Shown here in pieces: positions 1 to 7,180 of a stretch of DNA of 11,618 nt. The stretch lies in NCBI GenBank assembly GCA_003476685.1, contig DMVN01000080.1, positions 365 to 11,982 on the forward strand, read 5' to 3'. The stretch is from Acidobacteriota bacterium. GTDB lineage: Bacteria; Acidobacteriota; Aminicenantia; Aminicenantales; Saccharicenantaceae. The first letter of the stretch is position 1, and each line of letters starts with the position of its first letter. The notes under the pieces were generated by a model, which saw only the letters and a program-made list of their open reading frames with translations, did not search any database and was not told the DNA's origin. A program made the position numbers and the translations under genes.

Positions 1-1325
1 ACGATGGTGGTCAGCACCGAAGCCGCTACCGGGCTGATCACTTCCCTGGTGCCGGTGCTGGCGGCCTCTTTCACCCCAGCTCCGAGCTGCCGGTGCCGGA
101 AAATGTTTTCCGAGACCACCACGGCCGTATCGTCCAGCATGCCCACGCCCAGGGCCAGGCCTCCCAGGGACATCAGGTTGAGAGTCATATCCCGCAGGAA
201 CAGGATGTTAAACACCCCGATTATGGAAATGGGAATGACTGTCCCTATGATTAAAGGAGATTTCCATTCCTGTAGAAAAATTAACAGGGTTAGAAAAGCC
301 AGGATGGCTCCCTGGATGATTTCTTCTCTGGCGGAAGCGATGGCACTCTGGATATAGCCGGCCTGCTCGGTAATGACCTCCAGGTTGATTTCCGGATTTT
401 CCTTCTTGATTTGCTCGATGACTTTCCGGGCCATCTGGCTCACCCGGACGGTGTTGGTCCCGTACTCTTTCCTGATCAGCAGGCCGATGCTGTCGCGGCC
501 GTTGAGCCTGGTAGTGCCCTCTCGTTCTTTCATGCTGTCCACCACCCGGCCGAGGTGCTTGAGCAGCACCACGCCCCGGTCCCCGGTAAATTTAACCGGA
601 ATTTCTTCAATTTCTCGAACGGTGCCGAATTCCCCGGCAATTCGCAGTGAGTATAAGAATTTACCCTTGCGGATGGTCCCGCCGTGCAGGCTCTGGTTGA
701 AACCGGAAATTTTCCGGGAGACGGTTTCCAGGCTCAGGCCGTAACTGGCCAGTTTTTCTGGCTCCAGCTCAACCTGGATTTCCCTTTCCACCCCGCCCGT
801 GATTTCTACCGCGGCGATGCCCTCAATCTGCTCCAGCCTGGGCTTGATCATTTCCTCGGCCAGTTCTTTTAATTCCAGCAGGCTGCGCTGCCCGGTCAGG
901 GCCAGGGTCATGATGGGGCTGCTCTGGGGGTCAAGCGAGATGATGATTGGTTTTTCGCAGCCCTCGGGCAGGCTGTCCCGGGCTGAATCCAGGCGCTCCC
1001 GGGTGTGGAGCAGGGCAAAATTCATGTCGGTGCCCCAGACGAATTCCAGGCTGATGAAGGAAAACCCTTCCTTGGAAACCGATTCCACCCGGCGCAGGCC
1101 GGGAATCCGGCTGACCGAGGTTTCCAGCGGCACGGTTACCAGGGTTTCGACTTCTTCCGGGGCCACTCCCGGATACTGGGTGATGACCGACAGCCGAGGA
1201 TAGCTGATGGAGGGCAGAAGGTCGATGCTCAGGCGACTCAAAGACACCACGCCCAGCAGGATGATGGCTATAAAAAACATCAGGGTGGTGACCGGGCGCT
1301 CGATGGAAAATCGGGCAGGGTTCAT
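1..1325 (-). CDS. RND family efflux permease (AcrB/HAE1-like), N-terminal part
   Basis: This is the inner-membrane, proton-driven pump subunit of a tripartite efflux system. The frame is open from the ATG at 1325 to the left edge, giving about 441 residues of a protein that usually has 1000-1050; the C-terminal half lies outside. A GGAG ribosome site at 1334-1337 sits 8 nt before the start. The N-terminus (MNPARFSIERPVTTLM) leads into TM1. A periplasmic porter section follows with the family's QYPGVAPEEVE segment near residue 45. TM2 to TM4 begin near residue 335, and the LQEW segment is typical. TM4 carries GMLDDTAVVVSENI near residues 395-408. In AcrB the aligned positions are V-D-D, so the second relay aspartate is Thr here while an extra Asp precedes the conserved one. 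The gene starts 23 bp after the adaptor stop and surely shares its transcript. The substrate cannot be told; the HAE1-type sequence suggests drugs or other hydrophobic compounds rather than metals. Confidence 0.95.
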   Translation of the reverse strand, partial: MNPARFSIERPVTTLMFFIAIILLGVVSLSRLSIDLLPSISYPRLSVITQYPGVAPEEVETLVTVPLETSVSRIPGLRRVESVSKEGFSFISLEFVWGTDMNFALLHTRERLDSARDSLPEGCEKPIIISLDPQSSPIMTLALTGQRSLLELKELAEEMIKPRLEQIEGIAAVEITGGVEREIQVELEPEKLASYGLSLETVSRKISGFNQSLHGGTIRKGKFLYSLRIAGEFGTVREIEEIPVKFTGDRGVVLLKHLGRVVDSMKEREGTTRLNGRDSIGLLIRKEYGTNTVRVSQMARKVIEQIKKENPEINLEVITEQAGYIQSAIASAREEIIQGAILAFLTLLIFLQEWKSPLIIGTVIPISIIGVFNILFLRDMTLNLMSLGGLALGVGMLDDTAVVVSENIFRHRQLGAGVKEAASTGTREVISPVAASVLTTI

Positions 1326-1348
1326 GACTGTTTCTCCAGCAACTGGGT

Positions 1349-2590
1349 TTAGTCAACGACCCTGACCGCGGAATCGTGGGCCAGGGTCAGGTGGCCCTCG
1401 ATTATCACCTGTTCGCCTTCACTGACGCCCTCCAGGACTTCGACGTACTGTTCATTTTCTTCGCCGGTCTGGATGTATCGCCATTTGGCCAGCCCGTTTT
1501 CCACCACAAACACCAGGGGGCGGCCACCGCGAACCAGCACCGCGGCCTGGGGGACAAGAAGCCGGCCGGGGAAAACGTCTGAAACTATTTCCACTTCGGC
1601 GTGCATTCCGGGCTTGATTTCTCCGGAGGGATTGTCCAGTTGAATAAAGACGCTGCAGGTCCTTTCGGTCGGGCTGACCAGCGGGCTGATGGCGGCCACC
1701 CGGCCCTGCAAGACTTTACCCGGGTAAGCTGAAAAACGGACGTCGGCTTCCCGTCCGACCTTAATTTTACCGATGAGGGTTTCCAGGACTTTGGCTTCTA
1801 TCTTAAGCTGGCTGAGGTCTACCAGAGTGCAGATTTCCCTTCCGGCTTCGATGTTTTCTCCGGGAGAGACTTTGACCTGGGTGATGATGCCAGAAAAGGG
1901 AGCAGTGATTTTAGTTTTTGCCAACTCCATCCGGGCTCTTTTGACATTAATTTCAGCCTGAGTCAAGCCCTTGGAAGCGGCGATTATTTCGTCTCTCTTC
2001 AGACCGCTGCTGATGAGAGCCAGTTCGTAATCCCGCCGGGCTTTGTCCAGTTCGGCCTGGCTGATGCGCCCTTGCTTGTGGGCCGCTTCAGCCTGGAGAA
2101 AAGCCTCTTCTGCTTTTTTCAGTTTCTCCAGGTCGGAAGCGTTGTTGGTCAGCTCCGGTTGTTGGAAGAGGTGGTCCAGTAAAAGCTCGGACAGGGCTTT
2201 AAGCCTTGAGGCCTCATCCTGCTCCAGTTGCAATCTATAAGGCGTGTCGTCCAGCTCGGCCAGAACCTGGCCAGCTTGCACCTTCAGGCCTTCCTGGATG
2301 TTGAGCTTCTTCAGCACTCCCTTGACTTCAGCTTTCAGGACAACTTTTTTTTCGGTAAAAACCTCGCCAGGAGACTTGATTCTTTTTTCCAGGTCCGCCA
2401 CCCTGACCGTGGCCACCTTGACTGGCAAAGGGACGGAGGCCGGGGTTTCAGCTGCCGGTGGGGTCGCGGCCGGTCCGGAGGCGTTATCATGTTTCTGGGC
2501 TGATTTCTGGGCCAACCAGATTCCAGCCACGGCAGCCATAATTACCAGGATTACCAGGAAAATGACCAAGAGTCTTGACCGCTGGTTCAT
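1349..2590 (-). CDS. HlyD/AcrA-type periplasmic adaptor of RND efflux pump
   Basis: This is the membrane fusion protein that bridges the RND permease to an outer-membrane channel. It has 413 residues from the ATG at 2590, which has an AGGTGG ribosome site 5 nt upstream. The frame extends to a TTG at 2638, but that codon lies inside a candidate -35 box, so I prefer 2590. Residues 7-27 form one N-terminal membrane helix; there is no lipobox Cys, so it is anchored by the helix. A Pro/Ala-rich linker follows (28-53). The first half of the lipoyl-like barrel-sandwich is near 82-125, a long alpha-helical hairpin with coiled-coil character spans about 120-220, and the second half (TAPFSGIITQVKVSPGENI) follows. 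Beta-barrel and membrane-proximal domains complete the chain, with PGMHAEVEI typical of the family. It is first in the operon, and the permease follows after 23 bp. No TolC-like gene is visible. Confidence 0.95.
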   Translation of the reverse strand: MNQRSRLLVIFLVILVIMAAVAGIWLAQKSAQKHDNASGPAATPPAAETPASVPLPVKVATVRVADLEKRIKSPGEVFTEKKVVLKAEVKGVLKKLNIQEGLKVQAGQVLAELDDTPYRLQLEQDEASRLKALSELLLDHLFQQPELTNNASDLEKLKKAEEAFLQAEAAHKQGRISQAELDKARRDYELALISSGLKRDEIIAASKGLTQAEINVKRARMELAKTKITAPFSGIITQVKVSPGENIEAGREICTLVDLSQLKIEAKVLETLIGKIKVGREADVRFSAYPGKVLQGRVAAISPLVSPTERTCSVFIQLDNPSGEIKPGMHAEVEIVSDVFPGRLLVPQAAVLVRGGRPLVFVVENGLAKWRYIQTGEENEQYVEVLEGVSEGEQVIIEGHLTLAHDSAVRVVD

Positions 2591-2609
2591 GTTTTCCACC
2601 TTTTTTTTA

Positions 2610-2638
2610 CTAATATTAAATACGACGGAAAAAGTCAA
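2610..2638 (-). promoter_or_regulatory. Candidate sigma70-type promoter of the efflux operon
   Basis: Read on the minus strand, TTGACT (2633-2638) and TATTAG (2610-2615) are separated by 17 nt. The -35 matches 5 of 6 consensus bases and the -10 matches 4 of 6. Predicted initiation near 2603 would leave a leader of only about 12 nt, just enough to include the AGGTGG at 2596-2601. The short leader is a weak point. No operator-like palindrome overlaps it. Confidence 0.45.
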
Positions 2639-2718
2639 AGAGTTATATCACCGGGGTTCAAATAAATCGTCGGACAGTCTAATTAACGCGGGAATGAGAT
2701 TTTTTTTATAAAAATGGA

Positions 2719-2724
2719 TATAAT
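2719..2724 (+). promoter_or_regulatory. Candidate -10 box for the propeller/barrel operon
   Basis: A perfect TATAAT lies in an AT-rich patch (T-run and A-run at about 2700-2714) in the divergent intergenic region. The -35 position at 17-nt spacing reads GAGATT, a poor match, so this rests on the -10 and flanking A/T tracts alone. Initiation would fall near 2731, giving a leader of about 150 nt before the ATG at 2880. Confidence 0.35.
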
Positions 2725-2744
2725 ATCGGTTCTCAGAGCTTTTA

Positions 2745-2847
2745 CGGCCGGGTCAGGCCGAAAGGTCAGAAAGAGCCGGTTTGCATCTATTTTTTGTGGC
2801 CTGGAGTTTATATGAGTAACCGGGCTGAAAAGCTGAGCCGGCTTCAG
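2745..2847 (+). promoter_or_regulatory. Structured 5' leader of the propeller gene (class unknown)
   Basis: The leader holds several inverted repeats. CGGCC (2745-2749) pairs with GGCCG (2756-2760) over a 6-nt loop. CAGGCC (2754-2759) can instead pair with GGCCTG (2798-2803), which would compete for the same bases. A third stem, CTGAA with TTCAG (2825-2829 and 2843-2847) extended by GC with GC after a two-base bulge, lies about 20 nt before the ribosome site. I do not recognise a known riboswitch class. The short stems could be chance in GC-rich DNA. Confidence 0.2.
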
Positions 2848-2879
2848 GGCCGATCCGGGAGAAACAAGGAAGGTTGACC

Positions 2880-5800
2880 ATGAACTCAGGCAAAATTAAG
2901 TTCTTCTCGAAAAACAAAGCTTTATCTCTGGCCGGCCTGGTTATGGCTGCCTCTGTTGTCGTGATTCTGCTCCTGCTTGGATTCAGGGTCAGTCCGGCCA
3001 GGTCGCCGCTCGCTCCGGCTGAACTTTCTCCCGGAGTTAACCTGGCCAGGATTTCACTGCCCTTCGTTGAAAACTGGGGGCAGTGGGACAGCCGGGTACG
3101 GTTCAAAGCCGACCTTTTCTCCGGAGCTCTGGTGGTGACAGAAGAAGAACTGGTCTACGGCCTGGTCTCTGCCCGACCCGTGAAAGTTGAAGCGGATACC
3201 TGGATTGAAGATTGGCCCGTCTCCGGCCCGACCAGCTCCCGGATGCTGGTTTTCAAGGAAAAATTCCTGGCAGCTGACGGCCGGGAGCTGTCCTTGACCC
3301 CTGCCGGGAAAGAAGCCGCCGAAACCGTGGTTTCCTGTTTTAACGGCCCGGATTCCACCTCCTGGAAGAAAAGGCTGGCCAGCTACGGCCGGCTGCGGCT
3401 TGGCCGTATTTATCCTGGAATAGACGTAGAACTCAAGGCCACAGGCGGCAACGTGGAGAAATTTTTCTACCTGGGCCCGGGGGCCAGGGTTGAAGATATA
3501 AATATAAAGGTTGAGGGCATTGAAGCCCTGAGCCTTTCAGACCAGGGCAATCTGGTTTTAAATTCATCTGCCGGTCCCTTGGAAATGGTCAAGCCGGTGG
3601 GCTACCAGGAGATAGCGGGCCAGCGCCACCCGGTGGAAGTAGCTTATGAGCTCAGGGACCGGGATGCATATGGTTTCAGAATCTCTGGCCCCTATGAACC
3701 GGATTTCCCCCTGGTGATCGACCCGGCCTTAAGCACCCTGTCGGCTTCAACCTTTATCGGCGGAACGGGCAATGACCGGGGATACTGCATCGGAGTTAAC
3801 GTCTCCGGGAAGGTCTATGTGGCCGGCTACACCGTTTCCATCTTCTCTTCCGATTTTCCAACTACTACCGGCGTTATTGATACTTCAGCTAACGGCAGTT
3901 ATGACATCTTTATCTCCAGGCTCAATAATTCCCTGACCCAGCTAGAAGCTTCGACCTACCTGGGGGGGAGCAACGCCGATTATGTTAATGGCCTGTCTAT
4001 AGCTGAGGATGGCAATATCTTTTTGACCGGGATAACCAGTTCCAGGGATTTTCCGGTGACGGCTGGAGCTTTTCAGACTCAATACCAGGGCGGGGAATAT
4101 GATGCTTTTGTGGTTAAGATTTCCCCCGACCTGGACCTGCTGCTGGGCTCAACTTATCTGGGTGGAAGCGGGATAGATTATGGAGCTGACCTCAAGGTCG
4201 TTCCAGCTTCTTATAACAACGATACCATAGTGGTAGTAGGCATGACTGACTCGGCCGATTTTCCAGTGACTCCCGATACATATGGCACCAGCCTCAGGGG
4301 CGGGCAGGATGCTTTTGTGGCCGTTATGTATAATTCTCTCGGCAGTCTGAATGCCACTTTTATCGGCGGCAGCGATTATGATATCGCTTCGGCGGTAGCG
4401 GTGGATGGGCTGGGTCACTTCTGGGTGGCCGGACGAACCAGGTCGGCCGATTTTCCGGTTACCCTCCACGCCTTCGATCGGACCTATAACGGAGATTACG
4501 ACGGCTTTGTTCTCCACCTGCACCATCAGCTTAACGTTCTCTATAGCTCGACCTATATTGGCGGCAGCGGAGCTGATTTTCTGTACGATCTCGGTCTTAA
4601 AGGTGAGGTCAACCCCGAAGTTTATGTAGCCGGCTATACCAGCTCCAGCGATTTCCCGGTGACCGAGTCGGCCTATGACAAGACCTTCTCCGGTCTGTCC
4701 GATGTCTTCGTGTCCAAGCTGGATACTTCCCTCAGTTACCTGGTGGCCTCGACCTTTCTGGGCGGTGTGGCCGAAGACCGCTGCCGGGCGATAGTGGTCG
4801 ATGCCAACGGTAACCCCTATATCGCCGGCTGGACCAGGTCAGCCGGCTACCCGATCACTTCCTTCACCTACGACCCCAGCCATAACGGGGGCTGGGACGC
4901 TTTCGCGACCAAGCTCTCGGTCAAGCTGGGCGCTGTGCTGGCTTCAACTTTTATCGGGGGGAGCGCTGATGACCTGGCTTACGGGCTGGCTATCGATGAC
5001 GCTGGTAATGTTTACGTTACCGGTTACACCCAGTCCTCAACTTTTCCCATGACCGAAGGAACCTATGACAAGGAGATCAGCGGCACCGATGTTTTCGTGG
5101 CCAGGTTCGCGGCTGTTGGCAGCTATCAGCTGACTGTCAGCCGCTCGGGAGATGGTTCCGGTTCGGTTACCAGCGTTGACGGCGGAATAGATTGCGGCTC
5201 TGATTGCTCTGAAACATATGATGAAGGATTTATCGTTACCCTGAAAGCGGAGCCGGCAGAAAATTCAGTCTTTGGCGGCTGGAGCGGCGATGTGACCAGC
5301 CCGGACAACCCGATCCATGTCACCATGGATTCAAACAAGAACATCACGGCCAGGTTTGCTCCGGCCGAAGCCACCTATACCCTGACCGTGGTCAGGTCCG
5401 GGCCGGGAAATGGTACCGTCACCAGTGAAGATAAAGAGATAGATTGTGGAGACGCCTGCTCGGCCACCTATCCGGCGGGAACCCTGGTCAAGCTAACTGC
5501 TACTCCCGATGAACTGTCAGGCTTTGAACGCTGGGATGGCGACATCTCAGGCACCACCAAGACTATCAGCTTCCTGATGGATGGCGACAAGACGGTGGTG
5601 GCGGTCTTTGGTCCCTATCCTCTGTCTGACCTGACCGGTGAGTGGAGCAGCCTGAAAGTTTCCAGATTCCTGGGACAGACGTTTGTCCTGAGCGGTTTTC
5701 TGAAGCTGATCAACGACGGGGATGGAGAGCTCAAGGGTAACTATAAGATATCCTATTACCTGTCGGCCGACGGTCAGAGCCTGGATACCCTGCTTGAAAC

Positions 5801-6065
5801 CAGGAGTCTCAGCTATAACCTGGCGCCCGATTCCACCAGGATTATCATCGTGGCCTGGTATCTAAGCCAGAATTTAAATCCTTTCGGAAAGTACCTGGTG
5901 GCGATTCTTGATGCCGACAATGAGATAGAAGAGAAGGATGAGAATAATAACCGGGTTGTCTTTGGACCGATTACTGCTGCCACCGAAAACGGGAGTACCG
6001 GCCTGGAACAGAAAACAGGCGTCAAGAAGCTCTCGGAAGCCATCAAGGGCAAAATCGGAAAATAA
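2880..6065 (+). CDS. Large secreted SBBP beta-propeller protein with DUF7948-like, InlB-type and CARDB-like domains
   Basis: This is a 1061-residue exported protein of unknown function, probably at the cell surface or in the periplasm. The ATG at 2880 has AAGGAAGG at 2866-2873, 6 nt upstream; an in-frame TTG at 2874 is too close to that site. Residues about 14-36 are a hydrophobic export signal or anchor after a basic N-terminus; there is no lipobox. Residues about 55-285 resemble the DUF7948 head found before SBBP repeats (FVENWGQWD near 62-70, VIDPALS at its end). Seven SBBP repeats follow (about 289-745), each with an STFIGG-like start, a VYVAGYT-like core and a DFPVT turn. Two repeats with a Gly-Trp core (FGGWSGD, FERWDGD) each carry a C-X3-C pair (C772/C776, C856/C860), probably disulfides outside the cytoplasm. 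A CARDB-like Ig-fold domain spans about 915-1030, ending in a Lys-rich tail. No catalytic motif or sorting domain is evident. It is probably co-transcribed with the barrel gene 21 bp downstream. Confidence 0.93.
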   Translation: MNSGKIKFFSKNKALSLAGLVMAASVVVILLLLGFRVSPARSPLAPAELSPGVNLARISLPFVENWGQWDSRVRFKADLFSGALVVTEEELVYGLVSARPVKVEADTWIEDWPVSGPTSSRMLVFKEKFLAADGRELSLTPAGKEAAETVVSCFNGPDSTSWKKRLASYGRLRLGRIYPGIDVELKATGGNVEKFFYLGPGARVEDINIKVEGIEALSLSDQGNLVLNSSAGPLEMVKPVGYQEIAGQRHPVEVAYELRDRDAYGFRISGPYEPDFPLVIDPALSTLSASTFIGGTGNDRGYCIGVNVSGKVYVAGYTVSIFSSDFPTTTGVIDTSANGSYDIFISRLNNSLTQLEASTYLGGSNADYVNGLSIAEDGNIFLTGITSSRDFPVTAGAFQTQYQGGEYDAFVVKISPDLDLLLGSTYLGGSGIDYGADLKVVPASYNNDTIVVVGMTDSADFPVTPDTYGTSLRGGQDAFVAVMYNSLGSLNATFIGGSDYDIASAVAVDGLGHFWVAGRTRSADFPVTLHAFDRTYNGDYDGFVLHLHHQLNVLYSSTYIGGSGADFLYDLGLKGEVNPEVYVAGYTSSSDFPVTESAYDKTFSGLSDVFVSKLDTSLSYLVASTFLGGVAEDRCRAIVVDANGNPYIAGWTRSAGYPITSFTYDPSHNGGWDAFATKLSVKLGAVLASTFIGGSADDLAYGLAIDDAGNVYVTGYTQSSTFPMTEGTYDKEISGTDVFVARFAAVGSYQLTVSRSGDGSGSVTSVDGGIDCGSDCSETYDEGFIVTLKAEPAENSVFGGWSGDVTSPDNPIHVTMDSNKNITARFAPAEATYTLTVVRSGPGNGTVTSEDKEIDCGDACSATYPAGTLVKLTATPDELSGFERWDGDISGTTKTISFLMDGDKTVVAVFGPYPLSDLTGEWSSLKVSRFLGQTFVLSGFLKLINDGDGELKGNYKISYYLSADGQSLDTLLETRSLSYNLAPDSTRIIIVAWYLSQNLNPFGKYLVAILDADNEIEEKDENNNRVVFGPITAATENGSTGLEQKTGVKKLSEAIKGKIGK
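3744..5111 (+). repeat. Seven tandem SBBP (beta-propeller blade) repeats inside the large secreted protein
   Basis: These are protein-level repeats starting at about 3744, 3948, 4146, 4350, 4545, 4746 and 4941, each 195-204 nt (65-68 residues), the last one shorter. Conserved elements are ST(F/Y)(I/L)GG, a short Asp-containing turn, V(Y/F)VAG(Y/R)T, (D/S)FPVT and a D(A/V)FV strand. At the DNA level they have diverged, so recent tandem duplication or recombination is not indicated. Seven blades fit one closed propeller. Confidence 0.85.
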
Positions 6066-6086
6066 TAAGAGACGGCGGAGGCCAGA

Positions 6087-6896
6087 ATGAAGCTAAGAGC
6101 ACTGCTGCTAAGTTTGATGATACTGCTGACCGCAACCCTGGGGGCGGAACCCCGGGTGACTTTTTCTCTGAGGGGCGGCTATTATGTGCCTTCTTCTTCA
6201 ACTTTTAATAAACAGTATGTACCGGCGGTCAATGCCAGCCTGAAGCAGCTGTCCGATTTTCTGGCCGACCAGGGGCTATCCGGTGCCAGCCGCAACCTGT
6301 CCGAGATAACAGGAATCATCTCCTTCGGGGGCGAGCTGGAGATCAAGACCGGGCTGCAATTTTATGTGGCTTTGGGCAGCGAGTACCTGTTCAAGAATGT
6401 TACCAGTGAGCTGAAACTGGCCGGAACGATTCAGACGGTGGCAGTTGATGTTTCCCAGGAAGGCAAAATCGGGCTGTCCAGTCTGCCGGTATTGTTGACC
6501 ATCAGAATTAACCTGCCGATAACCACGGTCCGCGTCTATCTTGGCGGGGGAATTGGTTACTATTTCAACCGGGCGGTAATCAATGAAAAATGGCTCTGGC
6601 AGGAAAACCTGATCAAGGTTTCGGAAGGTAGCCGGAAAATCGTGGCCACCTCCCAGAATATTTTCCCCCATGCCAACCTTGGAGCTGACCTGGCCGTTTC
6701 CTCCAGGTTTTTCCTGAGTGCTGATATCAGGGTGCCCTTCGGCACGATTAAGAACTTCAAGATAAAGAGTGACTCGCTCGATGCCAGCACCGTCGGTCAG
6801 AACCTGACCTTCATCAACAGCGATGGTCTGGAAACCGACTTCCAGTGGGAACTGGTCGGGCCCAATATCTCGATTAACCTTAAATATAAGTTTTAA
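6087..6896 (+). CDS. Outer-membrane beta-barrel protein (porin/OmpA-barrel-like), hypothetical
   Basis: This is a 269-residue exported protein whose exact family I do not recognise. GGAGG lies a few nt before the ATG. Residues 1-20 are a classic Sec signal peptide (basic MKLR, Leu-rich core, then LGA and mature EPRV). The mature chain has alternating-hydrophobic strands with Gly and aromatic girdles, such as VTFSLRGGYYV, LQFYVALGSEYLF, VRVYLGGGIGYYF and FFLSADIRVPFG. It ends in NISINLKYKF: a final strand with C-terminal Phe is the usual signal for insertion by the BAM machinery. Its length fits an 8-10-stranded barrel. A Ser/Asn-rich segment at about 36-70 may be a long surface loop. The 21-bp gap to the propeller gene and the absence of a promoter between them point to one transcript, so this barrel may serve as anchor, partner or export aid for that protein; this is inference only. 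Confidence 0.85.
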   Translation: MKLRALLLSLMILLTATLGAEPRVTFSLRGGYYVPSSSTFNKQYVPAVNASLKQLSDFLADQGLSGASRNLSEITGIISFGGELEIKTGLQFYVALGSEYLFKNVTSELKLAGTIQTVAVDVSQEGKIGLSSLPVLLTIRINLPITTVRVYLGGGIGYYFNRAVINEKWLWQENLIKVSEGSRKIVATSQNIFPHANLGADLAVSSRFFLSADIRVPFGTIKNFKIKSDSLDASTVGQNLTFINSDGLETDFQWELVGPNISINLKYKF

Positions 6897-6939
6897 GCTT
6901 CGACTAGAATTACCCGCCAGCCTGGCCTGGAAAGCGACC

Positions 6940-6984
6940 GATACCCGCTTAAAACCCTGCTTCACTGGTATTCATTTTTGTTTT
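6940..6984 (+). terminator. Weak candidate terminator after the barrel gene
   Basis: GATACC (6940-6945) can pair with GGTATT (6967-6972, one G-U pair) over a 21-nt loop, followed by T-rich sequence at 6975-6984. The loop is long and the stem weak, so this is only a possibility. It is the best intrinsic-terminator-like structure I saw between the barrel gene and the next promoter. Confidence 0.2.
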
Positions 6985-7089
6985 CCTGCCGGGGCGGTAA
7001 CATCCAGGCCTTACCAACCAGCCGGGACTTTGTTGGCTTCTTTCCTACGGGCCGGGGCCTGATAAGATTACAGACAGCAAAGATTTTTG

Positions 7090-7119
7090 TTGACCCGTAG
7101 ATTTATTTAATGCTATAAG
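7090..7119 (+). promoter_or_regulatory. Sigma70-type promoter for the HD-GYP-like/DUF429 genes
   Basis: TTGACC (7090-7095) and TATAAG (7114-7119) are separated by 18 nt; each matches 5 of 6 consensus bases, and the spacer is A/T-rich. Initiation is expected near 7126, giving a leader of about 55 nt before the ATG at 7181. It lies in the 284-bp gap after the barrel gene, which supports a separate transcription unit. Confidence 0.6.
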
Positions 7120-7180
7120 AAACAAAGAGATGGGAGTGAAGAGGGTGGGGCGGCAAACGAAAGCCGGGTAAGGAGGAAAA

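Noticed and set aside
4..1352. Several plus-strand open frames across the left end
   Set aside because: They lie opposite the RND permease, whose minus-strand frame is open throughout and matches the family along its length.
2731..2879. Known riboswitch (c-di-GMP GEMM, glycine or similar)
   Set aside because: I could not place the conserved core sequences of these classes; only generic stems are visible.
2753..3106. Minus-strand frame of 117 codons across the start of the propeller gene
   Set aside because: It overlaps the leader and signal region of a well-supported gene and shows no recognisable protein features.
3744..5111. CRISPR-like or satellite repeat array
   Set aside because: The periodicity is at the protein level (SBBP blades), with diverged DNA and coding continuity; there are no identical repeats with unique spacers.
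6276..6965. Long antisense reading frame (229 codons) opposite the outer-membrane barrel gene
   Set aside because: It has no domain I recognise and no ribosome site, and the plus-strand gene has a clear signal peptide, strands and BAM-type end. The open frame follows from codon composition.
6897..7089. A hidden short gene or gene remnant in the gap after the barrel gene
   Set aside because: I found no frame with a start, ribosome site and recognisable residues in either direction; the frame ending at 7062 begins inside the barrel gene.
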